Assembly: GCA_038230035.1 (NCBI GenBank)
Contig: JBBRNX010000019.1
Coordinates: 1 to 64,000, forward strand
DNA: 64,000 nucleotides
Direction: 5' to 3'
Source of the DNA: Gaiella sp038230035
GTDB taxonomy: Bacteria > Actinomycetota > Thermoleophilia > Gaiellales > Gaiellaceae
Positions 24,568 through 35,137 of this stretch are shown piece by piece. Below the pieces are notes generated by a model that was given only the letters and a program-made list of their open reading frames with translations, had not been told where the DNA came from and ran no database searches. The translations under genes and the position numbers were made by a program. Every line of letters starts with the position of its first letter. Within the stretch, counting starts at the first letter, position 1.

Positions 24568-24860
24568 TAGCTTGCCGGCGGGTTGTCGTCGGAGCCGTGC
24601 ATGAGGTCGATCGCCTCCTGCGCCCGCTCGTGGACGCGGGCCCGCCGCTCGTCCAGCGATGCCGGTGTTTCGCTGTCGGCACCCGAGCTCGGATCCGCCG
24701 CGCGTGTCTCGTCGAGCTTTTGCCGCAATTCGTCTGCCGGGTCGGGCGACGGGACGCGCTGCGTCGCGGTTTGGGGCGCCGCACCCTTCTGCGGTGAGCG
24801 TCGCCGCAGTAGCGCTGCGATCCCGGCCAGACCGGCAAGCCAGGTAAGAGCCCGTTTCAC
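24567..24860 (-). CDS. Small membrane-anchored hypothetical protein, 97 aa
   Basis: MKRALTWLAGLAGIAALLRRR is a short hydrophobic anchor followed by a basic patch, then a charged, Pro-rich linker and a helical region (SLDERRARVHERAQEAIDLM). ATG 24860. Its stop shares one base with the start of the coiled-coil membrane protein, so both are co-translated. No enzymatic motif. Confidence 0.6.
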   Translation of the reverse strand: MKRALTWLAGLAGIAALLRRRSPQKGAAPQTATQRVPSPDPADELRQKLDETRAADPSSGADSETPASLDERRARVHERAQEAIDLMHGSDDNPPAS

Positions 24861-25004
24861 GGGGCGATCCTACCCCGCTGCCGCAGCTATGAGCAGCTTG
24901 TCGCTAAACTCCTGCGGCTTCCTGTCTCGCTTCGTCTCGCCTGTTCCCGGGCGCGACCTGCCGGCGAGACCGACTCAGACCGAAGGAACGAGAAACGAGG
25001 GAAC

Positions 25005-25547
25005 GTGATCGACTACGAAATCTTGCTCATGCTGGACCCCGAGCTCTCGGAGGAGCAGCAGGGCGCGGTGATCGCTCGCACGCGCGAGCTGATCGAGAAA
25101 GACGGCGGCAGCATCGCCCGTCACGACGCTTGGGGAAGGCGGAAGCTCGCCTACGAGATCGACAAGAAGGGTGAGGGCACCTACCACCTGCTGCTGTTCA
25201 GCTGCACTGCGGAGACGCTCGACGAGGTCTCCCGTGTGCTCAAGATCGACGACACGGTGATGCGCCACATGGCCACCCGCCGACCGCACGGTGTGCCGGT
25301 CGAGAGCACCGGCCCGCCCCCGCCGATCGAGCCAGCGCCCACCCGGCCAGCGCCGCGCGAGCCAGTAGCCGTGGCCGCGCCTGCGAGCGACAATGTCGCC
25401 GACGATCCCGTCGTCGCGTCAGAGCCCGAGGAGGCTGCGGAGGCGACGGTGGACGAGCCCGCGACAACCGCAGAGCCTGCGGAGGAATCCGTGGAGGAAC
25501 CCCGCGGAAGTATCCGCGGAGGAAAAGGAGTAGCGAATGGCCGGTGA
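25005..25547 (+). CDS. rpsF: 30S ribosomal protein S6 with long acidic tail
   Basis: 180 aa against about 95-100 usual. Residues 1-97 are S6 (YEILLMLDPELSEEQQGAVIAR, WGRRKLAYEIDKKGEGTYHLL, LKIDDTVMRHMATRR). Residues 98-170 form a Pro/Ala/Glu-rich acidic extension, presumably disordered. GTG 25005. First gene of rpsF-ssb-rpsR-rplI, a conserved bacterial cluster; the 144-nt region upstream shows a TAAACT near 24914 but no sure promoter. S6 binds S18 on the 30S platform. Overlaps ssb by 11 nt. Confidence 0.96.
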   Translation: MIDYEILLMLDPELSEEQQGAVIARTRELIEKDGGSIARHDAWGRRKLAYEIDKKGEGTYHLLLFSCTAETLDEVSRVLKIDDTVMRHMATRRPHGVPVESTGPPPPIEPAPTRPAPREPVAVAAPASDNVADDPVVASEPEEAAEATVDEPATTAEPAEESVEEPRGSIRGGKGVANGR

Positions 25548-25998
25548 CATCAATCGCGTGACGCTTGTGGGGCGCCTGACCCGTGATCCGGAGCTCCAGG
25601 CGCTCCCTTCCGGAACAGCGGTCCTACGCCTCGGTCTTGCGGTGAACGGCCGCCAGCAGGATTCGGGCGGCAACTGGGTCGACAAGCCCAACTTCTTCGA
25701 CGTCAAGGTGTTCGGCAACCAGGCGGAGATGCTTTCGCAGCATCTTGCGAAGGGTCGGCGCATCGGCGTCGACGGTCGTCTCGACTGGTCGTCCTGGGAG
25801 CAGGATGGCAATAAGCGCTCGAAGGTCGAAGTGATCGCGCAGAGCGTCCAGTTCCTCGACAGCCGCGGCGACGGCGAGGGCGGGGCTGGCGGAGGCGGCT
25901 CGTACCTGCCGCCCCAAACCGGTAGCAGCGGGGGTCAGAGCGGCGGCAGCGACGCCGATTTCCCCTCGACACCCGCCGACGACGACATCCCGTTTTAG
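25537..25998 (+). CDS. ssb: Single-stranded DNA-binding protein
   Basis: 153 aa. OB-fold: INRVTLVGRLTRDPELQALPSG, NFFDVKVFGNQAEMLSQHLAKGRRIGVDGRLDWSSWE. Then a Gly/Ser/Gln-rich linker and the acidic tip DDDIPF that docks replication and repair partners. Essential, works as a tetramer on ssDNA. GAGGAAAAGGAG before ATG 25537, inside rpsF. Sits between two ribosomal genes as usual. Confidence 0.97.
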   Translation: MAGDINRVTLVGRLTRDPELQALPSGTAVLRLGLAVNGRQQDSGGNWVDKPNFFDVKVFGNQAEMLSQHLAKGRRIGVDGRLDWSSWEQDGNKRSKVEVIAQSVQFLDSRGDGEGGAGGGGSYLPPQTGSSGGQSGGSDADFPSTPADDDIPF

Positions 25999-26006
25999 GA
26001 GAGCGC

Positions 26007-26267
26007 ATGGCACAGAAAACACAGACTCCGCGGAAGCGGCTCGGCCCGGGCTCCGCCCCGGGGAGACGCAAGAGCTGCCACTTCTGCAAGGACAAGGTCA
26101 CGGACGTCGACTACAAGAATGTCGGCCAGCTCCGGCGCTACATCTCGGAGAAGGGCAAGATCCGCAATCGCCGCATCACCGGCGCGTGCCGCAAGCACCA
26201 GCGCATGGTGGCGGTGGCGGTGAAGCGGGCCCGCGAGATGGCGTTGCTGCCGTACGTGTCGGGGTAG
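26007..26267 (+). CDS. rpsR: 30S ribosomal protein S18, Cys-containing form
   Basis: 86 aa. Motifs KSCHFCKDKVTDVDYKNV, LRRYISEKGKIRNRRITGACRKHQR. The CxxC plus later Cys/His indicate the zinc-binding (C+) form of S18, which in some actinobacteria has a zinc-free counterpart elsewhere. 8 nt after ssb, with GGAGAG site. Binds S6 on the 30S platform. Confidence 0.97.
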   Translation: MAQKTQTPRKRLGPGSAPGRRKSCHFCKDKVTDVDYKNVGQLRRYISEKGKIRNRRITGACRKHQRMVAVAVKRAREMALLPYVSG

Positions 26268-26270
26268 GCG

Positions 26271-26906
26271 ATGGAGATCATCCTGCTCCAAGACGTCGAG
26301 AAGCTCGGCCTCCGCGGCGAGGTCGTGGACGTGAAACGCGGCTACGCGCGGAACTTTCTGCTGCCCCGGCGGCTCGCCGAGGTCGCAACCGCGGGTCGTG
26401 TCGCCGAGTTGCGGAAGATCGAGTCGCAGCGCGCACGGCACGAGGCCCGTACGACCGAGCAGGCGAGCGAGATCGCCGAGCTGCTCGGCAAGACGGTGCT
26501 TCGGTTCGAGGTGAAGGCCGGTCCTACCGGTGCGCTCTTCGGCTCCGTGACGCCGACGGACATCGCCGACGAGCTCTGGCGGACGCGCAAGGTGCGCGTC
26601 GACCGTCGCAAGATCGGGATCGACACGATCAAGCGGATCGGCCGCTACACCGTGCCGATCGACGTCTTCGACGGCGTCGTCGCCGAAGTGAAGACACTCG
26701 TGGTGCCCGAGGGCGGCGAGTTGCCACCCGAGGAAGAGCTTGCGGCGCTCGAGGCGGCAGAAGCGGCAGAGGCCGCGGAGGCGGCGGCGACAGCTGCTGC
26801 TGCCGAGCAGGCGTTGGCAGACGTCGAGTACTTGGACGACGAGCCGGTCCCGGCAGCTGAGCCGGCCGATGCCGACGAGCTCGCTCCGGCCGAAGACCCC
26901 GTCTAG
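26271..26906 (+). CDS. rplI: 50S ribosomal protein L9 with acidic tail
   Basis: 211 aa against about 150 usual. N-domain MEIILLQDVEKLGLRGEVVDVKRGYARNFLLPR is diagnostic; the C-domain (GALFGSVTPTDIADEL, IKRIGRYTVPIDVFDGVVAEVKTLVVPE) is complete. About 60 extra residues, Ala/Glu-rich and probably helical, follow. Last gene of the operon; a strong hairpin terminator follows the stop by 11 nt. Confidence 0.97.
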   Translation: MEIILLQDVEKLGLRGEVVDVKRGYARNFLLPRRLAEVATAGRVAELRKIESQRARHEARTTEQASEIAELLGKTVLRFEVKAGPTGALFGSVTPTDIADELWRTRKVRVDRRKIGIDTIKRIGRYTVPIDVFDGVVAEVKTLVVPEGGELPPEEELAALEAAEAAEAAEAAATAAAAEQALADVEYLDDEPVPAAEPADADELAPAEDPV

Positions 26907-26917
26907 GAATCGCTCAA

Positions 26918-26949
26918 CACGGCTCTCCACAGGGGTGTGGAGAGCCGTG
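26918..26949 (+). terminator. Hairpin terminator after rplI
   Basis: A 14-bp perfect stem with a GGGG loop: arms CACGGCTCTCCACA (26918-26931) and TGTGGAGAGCCGTG (26936-26949). No U-tract follows, as common in high-GC actinobacteria. Confidence 0.8.
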
Positions 26950-27049
26950 CGAACTTCGCGCTCCTAGCGGACATTCCCGGCAGGCAACGCGGCCGCCTGT
27001 GTGGACAGACGTGTGCGGTCCTGTGGGCTAGCACCGCCGCCGGTGTGGA

Positions 27050-27070
27050 TACACTGCGAACACATGTTCT
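27050..27070 (+). promoter_or_regulatory. Candidate dnaB promoter -10 with LexA-like operator
   Basis: TACACT at 27050-27055 is followed by CGAACACATGTTCT (27057-27070). The latter fits the Gram-positive SOS box CGAACRNRYGTTYC at 13 of 14 positions, with GAACA/TGTTC half-sites. LexA bound here would cover the transcription start. No clear -35 is seen. The rest of the 291-nt stretch between rplI and dnaB holds the terminator and the 17-nt repeats; nothing else is recognised. Confidence 0.45.
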
Positions 27071-27164
27071 GTTCCCCCTGCTCACGGCTTCGCAGTTCTC
27101 CCCAGGCTGCTGATTCGGGCAGCGGCTGCACGGATCTTGTCGATCGCGTTGAATCGGGAGCCAC

Positions 27165-27198
27165 ATGTCCGTAACGGCCAGATGTCTGTAACAGCGCC

Positions 27199-27215
<17 letters not shown>
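27165..27215 (+). repeat. Three tandem 17-nt repeats carrying ATG start codons
   Basis: ATGs at 27165, 27182 and 27199, exactly 17 nt apart, each beginning ATGTCYGTAACRGC. The third is the dnaB start (MSVTANGR). The first two open 8-codon frames, MSVTARCL and MSVTAPCL, both ending in TAA. GGGAG lies about 4 nt before the first ATG only, so ribosomes may load at the first copy. Confidence 0.8.
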
Positions 27216-28560
<1,345 letters not shown>

Positions 28561-29078
28561 GGGCGAGATTCGGCTCGCCCTGCTCGAGGGTTGAGAGCAG
28601 CACCCTTAGGACGTCGGCAAAGGCGGAGCGTTGGGCGGCAGGTAGGGCCGCCAGAAGGCGCTCTTCGTTTGCGATGTGCGCTTCGACCGCTTGGTCGACG
28701 AGGTGGCGCCCAGCCGTCGTGAGCTCGACTATGACACCTCGCCGGTCAGCCGGATCTGCCAGCCGCCGCACGAGCGCTGCCCGTTCGAGTCGGTCGAGGC
28801 GCTTTGTCATGCCGCCGCTCGAGACCATCGAAGAAGCGGACAGCGCCGTCGGGTTGAGCCGGAACGGCGCACCAGCCCTGCGGAGCGTCGCCAGCACGTC
28901 GAAGTCGGCGCTCGAGAGGCCGAATGCCTCGAAGACCGGGGCAACCCGCTGCTCGACGAGCTGCGCGGCCCGCGAGATCCGGCCGAGAACGCCCATCGGA
29001 GACGCATCGAGATCAGGTCGCTCGCGGCCCCACTGCTCAAGGATCCGATCGACTGCGTCCGAAGGCACCACCCGGGCA

Positions 29079-29130
29079 AGAGTACCTCTCGTAGAAGTAT
29101 CTTGACAAGAAGCAAACTTGGAAGTATCTT
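29079..29130. promoter_or_regulatory. Divergent promoters and candidate MarR operator
   Basis: Rightward: TTGACA (29102-29107), 17 nt, TATCTT (29125-29130). Leftward: TTGTCA (29108-29103), 18 nt, TACTCT (29084-29079). The two -35 boxes overlap in the palindrome TCTTG-A-CAAGA (29100-29110). GAAGTATCTT occurs twice (29094-29103 and 29121-29130). The region is distinctly A/T-rich. A MarR dimer binding the palindrome would block both promoters. Confidence 0.65.
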
Positions 29131-29170
29131 TCTAGGAAGTAATAATCCCCGACCGCGAGACGAGACACTC

Positions 29171-29338
29171 ATGTATCCCCACGTGAAGCAGTTCGAGACG
29201 ATCCGACGCGAGGCGGATGCTGCGTTGCAACTCGCTGGCGAGCGTCGCGCGGTCGCGCAACCGCGTCTCGCTCCAGCGGGAGGGCGTCGGGCGGCCCGCC
29301 GCGTATGGCTGCTCACTCGCCGTCCGTCGGTCACCTGA
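29171..29338 (+). CDS. Small hypothetical protein, 55 aa
   Basis: ATG 29171; MYPHVKQFETIRREADAALQLAGERRA..., a helical, Arg-rich peptide of a style common in actinobacteria. It lies about 35 nt downstream of the predicted start of the MarR-controlled rightward promoter, so it is the nearest candidate target. No good Shine-Dalgarno. The C-terminal half is Arg/Ala-rich and less convincing. Confidence 0.45.
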   Translation: MYPHVKQFETIRREADAALQLAGERRAVAQPRLAPAGGRRAARRVWLLTRRPSVT

Positions 29339-29421
29339 ACCGACGCTTCCAGGCGCTGTGCAACACTGCGCCGCGTGCCGGCGCTCACACAAATCCCGTT
29401 GCTGAGACTTGGCATCGCGAC

Positions 29422-29850
29422 GTGAAGGTCACGCTGCTTCTCGCCGATGCTGCCGAGGCGGTCAACGGCAAGCTCTACATCCTCGGCGGGGGCTGGTCCG
29501 TGATGGGGCCGGATCCGGCGCCGATGGCGATCGCGATCAAGATCGAGGTGCCGTGGGATCAGGGCAACGACGTCCACAAGCTGCAGCTGCGGCTCGTCGA
29601 CGCCGACGGCCAGCCGGTTCTCGCCGAGAGCGAGGACAGTGACGAGGTGCCGGTCGTCCTCGACGCCGACTTCGAAACCGGCCGGCCCGCGGGGATGAAG
29701 CCGGGGACGCCGCTCGACCTGACGATGGCCGTGACGCTCGGGCCGCTCCCTCTCGCCTCCGGCTCGCGCTACGAATGGCGGCTCACGATCGACGGCAAGG
29801 AAGACGACGAATGGCGTGTTGCGTTCTCTACCCGTGCGGCGAACGCTTGA
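29422..29850 (+). CDS. DUF6941-type protein
   Basis: 142 aa from GTG 29422. VKVTLLLADAAEAVNGKLYILGGGWSVMGP at the N-terminus, then strand-rich sequence (AIAIKIEVPWDQ, HKLQLRLVDADGQPV) and SGSRYEWRLTIDGK near the end. Matches a small beta-sandwich actinobacterial family that I recall as DUF6941; function unknown. Its last 80 nt overlap the oppositely oriented frameshifted gene. Confidence 0.72.
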   Translation: MKVTLLLADAAEAVNGKLYILGGGWSVMGPDPAPMAIAIKIEVPWDQGNDVHKLQLRLVDADGQPVLAESEDSDEVPVVLDADFETGRPAGMKPGTPLDLTMAVTLGPLPLASGSRYEWRLTIDGKEDDEWRVAFSTRAANA

Positions 29851-30459
29851 GGCTCGTACGGGTCGTCCGTCGAAACGCCAGTTCGCAAGTCGACGCTGAA
29901 ATCAGCGCTGCCGCCATCGGGTCGCTCGGTCCCGCGCAACAGCAGTCGGTCGCGTTCGATGCCGACGATATCGATGTCATCCCAGCCAAATCTCGTCTTC
30001 CAGACCTGACCGTTCTCGCCATAGGCCGCGACGCCCGCATACGTCGTAAAGACCACGAGTCCTAGAGCAGGGACTGGACGGACATCTTGGATCAAAGGCC
30101 AGGAGTCGATGGCGAACCAATCGTCTGGAGCGTCGGTGCGAACGACTACGGCATCGAACCCGTGAAGAACGCACAGAGAGCGTCCACCTGGCCAGCTGAG
30201 TACCCGTGATTTGTAGTTGCTGCCGCCAAAGACGGCGATCCACGGCTCGCCGTCGTTCGGTGCCACCGCGAGGATCGGGCCGTTGTTCAGCTCCTGCTGT
30301 TCATGGACGGGATGAGCGCCGGGGTAACCGAACCTTCGATATGCCCAGGTCTCGTCGGATCCGGTCGAGCACATCAATCCTGTACAGAGCCTCGAACGGA
30401 TACTCAACGACGAAGGACACATCGCTAGCATCGGCGACAAGCCGCTTGAGCTGCAACAC
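29769..30459 (-). pseudogene. Hypothetical protein with one frameshift
   Basis: Two frames join into one roughly 230-aa protein. From GTG 30459: LQLKRLVADASDVSFVVEYPF, EALYRIDVLDRIRRDLGISKVRLP; after one extra base in a C run (near 30321): GAHPVHEQQELNNGPILAVAP, WIAVFGGSNYKSRVLSWPGG, VVFTTYAGVAAYGENGQVWKTRFGWDDIDIVG. The beta-rich second part resembles uncharacterised proteins found widely in bacteria. GTG 30420 is an alternative start. Divergent from purA with an 8-nt gap between starts, and overlapping the DUF6941 gene at the 3' end. Confidence 0.55.
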
Positions 30460-30467
30460 TGGGGCAC

Positions 30468-31733
30468 GTGCCTGCGACAGTGATCGTCGGTGCGCAGTGG
30501 GGCGATGAAGGCAAAGGGAAGATCGTCGACCTGCTCGCCGCTGAGTCCGACCTCGTCTGCCGTTACCAGGGCGGGCCGAACGCCGGGCACACGATCGTCG
30601 TCGGCGAGGAGGTCTACAAGATCCGCTCCATCCCCTCCGGGATCATCCAGGGGAAGCCGAGCGCGATCGGCGGCGGCTGCGTCATCGACCTCGACGTCCT
30701 GATCTCCGAGCTCGACGACCTGCGGGCGCGCGGGCTCCCGATCGACGGGCTCGTCTACGTTTCCGGCAACGCACACGTGATCATGCCGTGGCACGTCGCG
30801 ATCGACCACGCGCGCGAGCGCTACCTGGGCAAGCTCCAGATCGGCACCACCCGCCGCGGCATCGGGCCGGCGTACGCCGACAAGGCGACGCGGATTGGCA
30901 TTCGCGTCCAGGATCTGCTCGACGCAAAGATCCTGCGCGAGAAGCTCGAGCTCGCCGTCGCAGAGAAGAACGTGTGGCTCGAGCGCGTGTACGAGCTGGA
31001 GCCGTTCGACCTCGAGCAGGTTCTCGCGACCTGCCTCGCGCACGCGGAACGGATCAAGCCATGGATCGCCGACACGTCGCTGCTCGTCCATCGCGCTCTG
31101 CTTGCGGGTGAGCGCGTGCTGTTCGAAGGCGGTCAGGCGACGCTGCTCGACCTCGACCACGGGACGTACCCGTTCGTCACGTCCTCGAACCCGATCGCCG
31201 CAGGTGCCGCCGTCAGCTTCGGCATCGGCCCGAACCGGATCGACGAGGTGCTCGGCGTCGCCAAGGCGTACGTCACGCGCGTCGGCGAAGGCCCGTTCCC
31301 GAGCGAGCTGCCGGCAGAGGAGCAGGCGCACCTGCGCGAGCTCGGCGGTGAGTTCGGCACCGTCACCGGACGCGAGCGCCGGTGCGGCTGGCTCGACCTC
31401 GTCGCGCTCCGCTACGCGGTGCGGTTGAACGGGATGACGTCGCTGGCGCTGACGAAGCTCGACGTCCTCTCGACGTTCGCCGAGATCCCGGTGTGCGTTC
31501 GCTACGCGCTGCCGGACGGGTCGGAGACCGAAGAGTTCCCGGCGCACCAGTCGGACTTCCACCACTGCCGGCCGGTGTTCGAGACGCTCCCCGGCTGGGA
31601 CACGGCGCTCGACGGGCCGGAGCTTCCAGTCGCAGCGCGAGACTACGTTCGCTTCGTGGAGGAGGCGCTCGACGTGCCGATCACCCTCGTCGGCACGGGC
31701 CAGTCCCGCGCGAGCGTGCTCGCCTTCTCCTGA
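30468..31733 (+). CDS. purA: Adenylosuccinate synthetase
   Basis: 421 aa. IVGAQWGDEGKGKIVDLLA (P-loop and catalytic Asp), GGPNAGHTIVV (catalytic His), IGTTRRGIGPAYADKATRIGIR, VTSSNPIAAGAAV, VTGRERRCGWLDLVALRYA, LTKLDVLS (guanine site). Joins IMP and aspartate using GTP, the first step from IMP to AMP. GTG 30468 gives the standard N-terminus. Monocistronic here; convergent with the methyltransferase gene, 7 nt away. Confidence 0.97.
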   Translation: MPATVIVGAQWGDEGKGKIVDLLAAESDLVCRYQGGPNAGHTIVVGEEVYKIRSIPSGIIQGKPSAIGGGCVIDLDVLISELDDLRARGLPIDGLVYVSGNAHVIMPWHVAIDHARERYLGKLQIGTTRRGIGPAYADKATRIGIRVQDLLDAKILREKLELAVAEKNVWLERVYELEPFDLEQVLATCLAHAERIKPWIADTSLLVHRALLAGERVLFEGGQATLLDLDHGTYPFVTSSNPIAAGAAVSFGIGPNRIDEVLGVAKAYVTRVGEGPFPSELPAEEQAHLRELGGEFGTVTGRERRCGWLDLVALRYAVRLNGMTSLALTKLDVLSTFAEIPVCVRYALPDGSETEEFPAHQSDFHHCRPVFETLPGWDTALDGPELPVAARDYVRFVEEALDVPITLVGTGQSRASVLAFS

Positions 31734-31740
31734 TCGCGAA

Positions 31741-32526
31741 TCAGACGGTGCCGCGGACGAACCAGGCTCGGGCGGTCATGTGGATCGGGCCTACGGGCGA
31801 GTCGAGCTGACGGAAGCACTCTGCGCGTAGTGCTTCGCGTCGAGGTGGATCGAGCGACACGCAGTAGGAGCCGCCCGGCCCGACCCCGAGTGTGAACGGC
31901 TCCCAGAAGTCGTCGAAGCCCGCGTAGCTCCTGCGCACGACGAGCTCGCCGGTCTCCACGTCTGCGAGACCGACGTCGCGCCAAAGTTGGCCGAGCTCGT
32001 CCTCGCCGCAGAACGGCATCACGCGACCCTCGTGCGGAGCTGCAGGATCGACGGCGACTGCCGCGTCCCAGAAGACGCGGAGCATCGTCATGCCGTCGCG
32101 GTAGTCCCACGTGCACGCGGCGACCGTGCCACCGGGCCGGGTCACTCTGCGCATCTCGCCGACGCCTGTATGCGCGTCCGACATGAAGTTGACGACGAGC
32201 TGGCAGAGCGCCGCGTCGAATGTCCCGTCTTCGAACGGGAGCGTCTCGGCGCCGCCGACCCGGACGTCGGCGCCCGGCACCGCAGCCGCGCACGCGGCGA
32301 CCGATGGCTCCGACGGATCGACGGCTGCGACGCGATCAACTCCGAGCTGCCGCGCCAACTCTGATGTGAGGGCGCCGGTGCCGCAGCCGACGTCGAGCGC
32401 GCGATCGCCCGGTTCGATGCCGGCCGCAACGACGACGAGCTCGCGCGCGAGCGGTCGCGACCAGAGCCCCATATAGCGCTCGTACGCGTCCGCCGGCATG
32501 TTGAACATCCCGGTGCCATCGCTCAT
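31741..32526 (-). CDS. Class I SAM-dependent methyltransferase
   Basis: 261 aa from ATG 32526. Motif I ALDVGCGTGALTSELA, acidic loop VAAVDPSEPSV, motif LPFEDGTFDAALCQLVVNFM, post-motif RVTRPGGTVAACTWDY. UbiE/Methyltransf_11 type; N-terminal DAYERYMGLWSRPLA is common to a group of small-molecule methyltransferases. Divergent from purD by 56 nt. Substrate unknown. Confidence 0.85.
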   Translation of the reverse strand: MSDGTGMFNMPADAYERYMGLWSRPLARELVVVAAGIEPGDRALDVGCGTGALTSELARQLGVDRVAAVDPSEPSVAACAAAVPGADVRVGGAETLPFEDGTFDAALCQLVVNFMSDAHTGVGEMRRVTRPGGTVAACTWDYRDGMTMLRVFWDAAVAVDPAAPHEGRVMPFCGEDELGQLWRDVGLADVETGELVVRRSYAGFDDFWEPFTLGVGPGGSYCVSLDPPRREALRAECFRQLDSPVGPIHMTARAWFVRGTV

Positions 32527-32582
32527 GCGACCGATGTTCGCGGGACGAGATCGGCACGTCAACTTCCCCGTAGGATCGACGT

Positions 32583-33779
32583 GTGAAGGTGCTCCTGGTC
32601 GGGTCGGGCGGGCGCGAGCACGCGCTCGCTTGGAAACTTGCCCAGTCGCCGCTGCTCACAGCCCTTCATGCTGCTCCAGGCAATCCTGGGATCGCCGGAC
32701 TCGGAGTCTGCCACCCGGTCAGGGCGGACGATCCGGAGGCGTTGCTCGACCTCGCGAGTGCGCTCGGAATCGGTCTTGCGGTCATCGGCCCCGAGGTGCC
32801 GCTCGTTGCCGGTGTTGCAGACGAGCTGCGCCGTGGCGGGATCCCGGTTTTCGGTCCGAGTGCGGGAGCGGCAGCGATCGAAGGGTCGAAGGCGTTCGCG
32901 AAAGACGTGATGCAGGCGGCAGGTGTGCCAACGGCTGCGACGTTGGCGATTGCCCGACCGCCGTGTGTCGTGAAGGCCGACGGGCTTGCTGCCGGCAAGG
33001 GGGTCGCGGTGTGCCGCACGCAGGCCGAGCTCGATGCCGGCCTCGCAGCGGTTTCCGCGTTCGGCGGCCCGCTGGTGATCGAGGAGCTCCTCGAAGGCCC
33101 GGAGGTTTCGCTCCTCGCGCTCTGCGACGGGCGCGATGCCGTTCCGCTTGCTGTTGCCCGCGACTACAAGCGCGCCTACGACGGTGACGAGGGGCCGAAC
33201 ACGGGTGGCATGGGGACATTCGCGCCCGTCGACGGCTTCGACGATGGTGCGGTCGAGGAACTGCTCGCTCTGGTCCACCGGCCCGTGCTCGCCGAGCTCG
33301 CGCAGCGCGACACGCCGTTCATCGGCTGCCTCTTCGCCGGTGTGATGCTCGCGGCCGATGGGCCGAAGGTGCTCGAGTACAACTGCCGGTTCGGCGATCC
33401 CGAGACACAGTCGATCGTCCCTCTCGTCGGAGGCGATCTCTTGGAGGCGCTGGCAGCGGCCACGGCCGGCGAGCTCACCGGCGTCTCGATCTGCTCGCAG
33501 GGCGCTGCTGTGACCGTCGTGCTGGCGGCCGGCGACTATCCGGCGGCCGGGAACGTCGGCTCGCCGATCGAAGGCATAGCAGCGGCCGAGGAGGCGGGTG
33601 CGCTCGTCTTCCACGCTGGGACGGCTTTGCGTGGCGGACAGCTCGTCACCAACGGTGGACGCGTGCTCGGTGTCGTCGGGCGCGGCGACTCGCTGACGGA
33701 CGCAAGGAAGGCTGCGTACGCAGGCGCCGCCCTGATCTCGTTCGAGGGGATGCGCTACCGCACCGACGTTGCGAGCTAG
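32583..33779 (+). CDS. purD: Phosphoribosylamine-glycine ligase
   Basis: 398 aa ATP-grasp enzyme. VLLVGSGGREHALAWKLAQSP, VIGPEVPLVAGVADEL, PCVVKADGLAAGKGVAVC, EGPEVSLLALCDG, GPNTGGMGTFAP, VLEYNCRFGDPETQSIVPLV are the canonical blocks. Slightly short of the usual 420-430 aa. GTG 32583 is 6 nt after TAGGAT (32571-32576), with no ribosome site, so the mRNA is probably leaderless. Second step of de novo purine synthesis. Confidence 0.97.
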   Translation: MKVLLVGSGGREHALAWKLAQSPLLTALHAAPGNPGIAGLGVCHPVRADDPEALLDLASALGIGLAVIGPEVPLVAGVADELRRGGIPVFGPSAGAAAIEGSKAFAKDVMQAAGVPTAATLAIARPPCVVKADGLAAGKGVAVCRTQAELDAGLAAVSAFGGPLVIEELLEGPEVSLLALCDGRDAVPLAVARDYKRAYDGDEGPNTGGMGTFAPVDGFDDGAVEELLALVHRPVLAELAQRDTPFIGCLFAGVMLAADGPKVLEYNCRFGDPETQSIVPLVGGDLLEALAAATAGELTGVSICSQGAAVTVVLAAGDYPAAGNVGSPIEGIAAAEEAGALVFHAGTALRGGQLVTNGGRVLGVVGRGDSLTDARKAAYAGAALISFEGMRYRTDVAS

Positions 33780-33804
33780 AACCGGCGACCGTCGGGCCGG
33801 CCAC

Positions 33805-33810
33805 TACAAT
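33805..33810 (+). promoter_or_regulatory. -10 box of purB, leaderless spacing
   Basis: TACAAT, 7 nt before GTG 33818. It lies between purD and purB and would let purB be transcribed independently. No -35 is recognised and no Shine-Dalgarno is present. Confidence 0.5.
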
Positions 33811-33817
33811 CGATGCA

Positions 33818-35117
<1,300 letters not shown>

Positions 35118-35137
<20 letters not shown>

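Noticed and set aside
24861..25004. S6:S18 autoregulatory leader before rpsF
   Set aside because: The region could hold one, but I could not find a convincing stem with the conserved bulge.
26750..26830. GCGGCAGAAGCGGC-type repeats near the end of rplI
   Set aside because: Low-complexity Ala/Glu codons of the L9 tail rather than a separate repeat element.
29769..31565. 598-codon minus-strand frame running across purA
   Set aside because: Only the part left of about 30320 looks like a protein; the rest mirrors purA. Kept as the shorter frameshifted gene.
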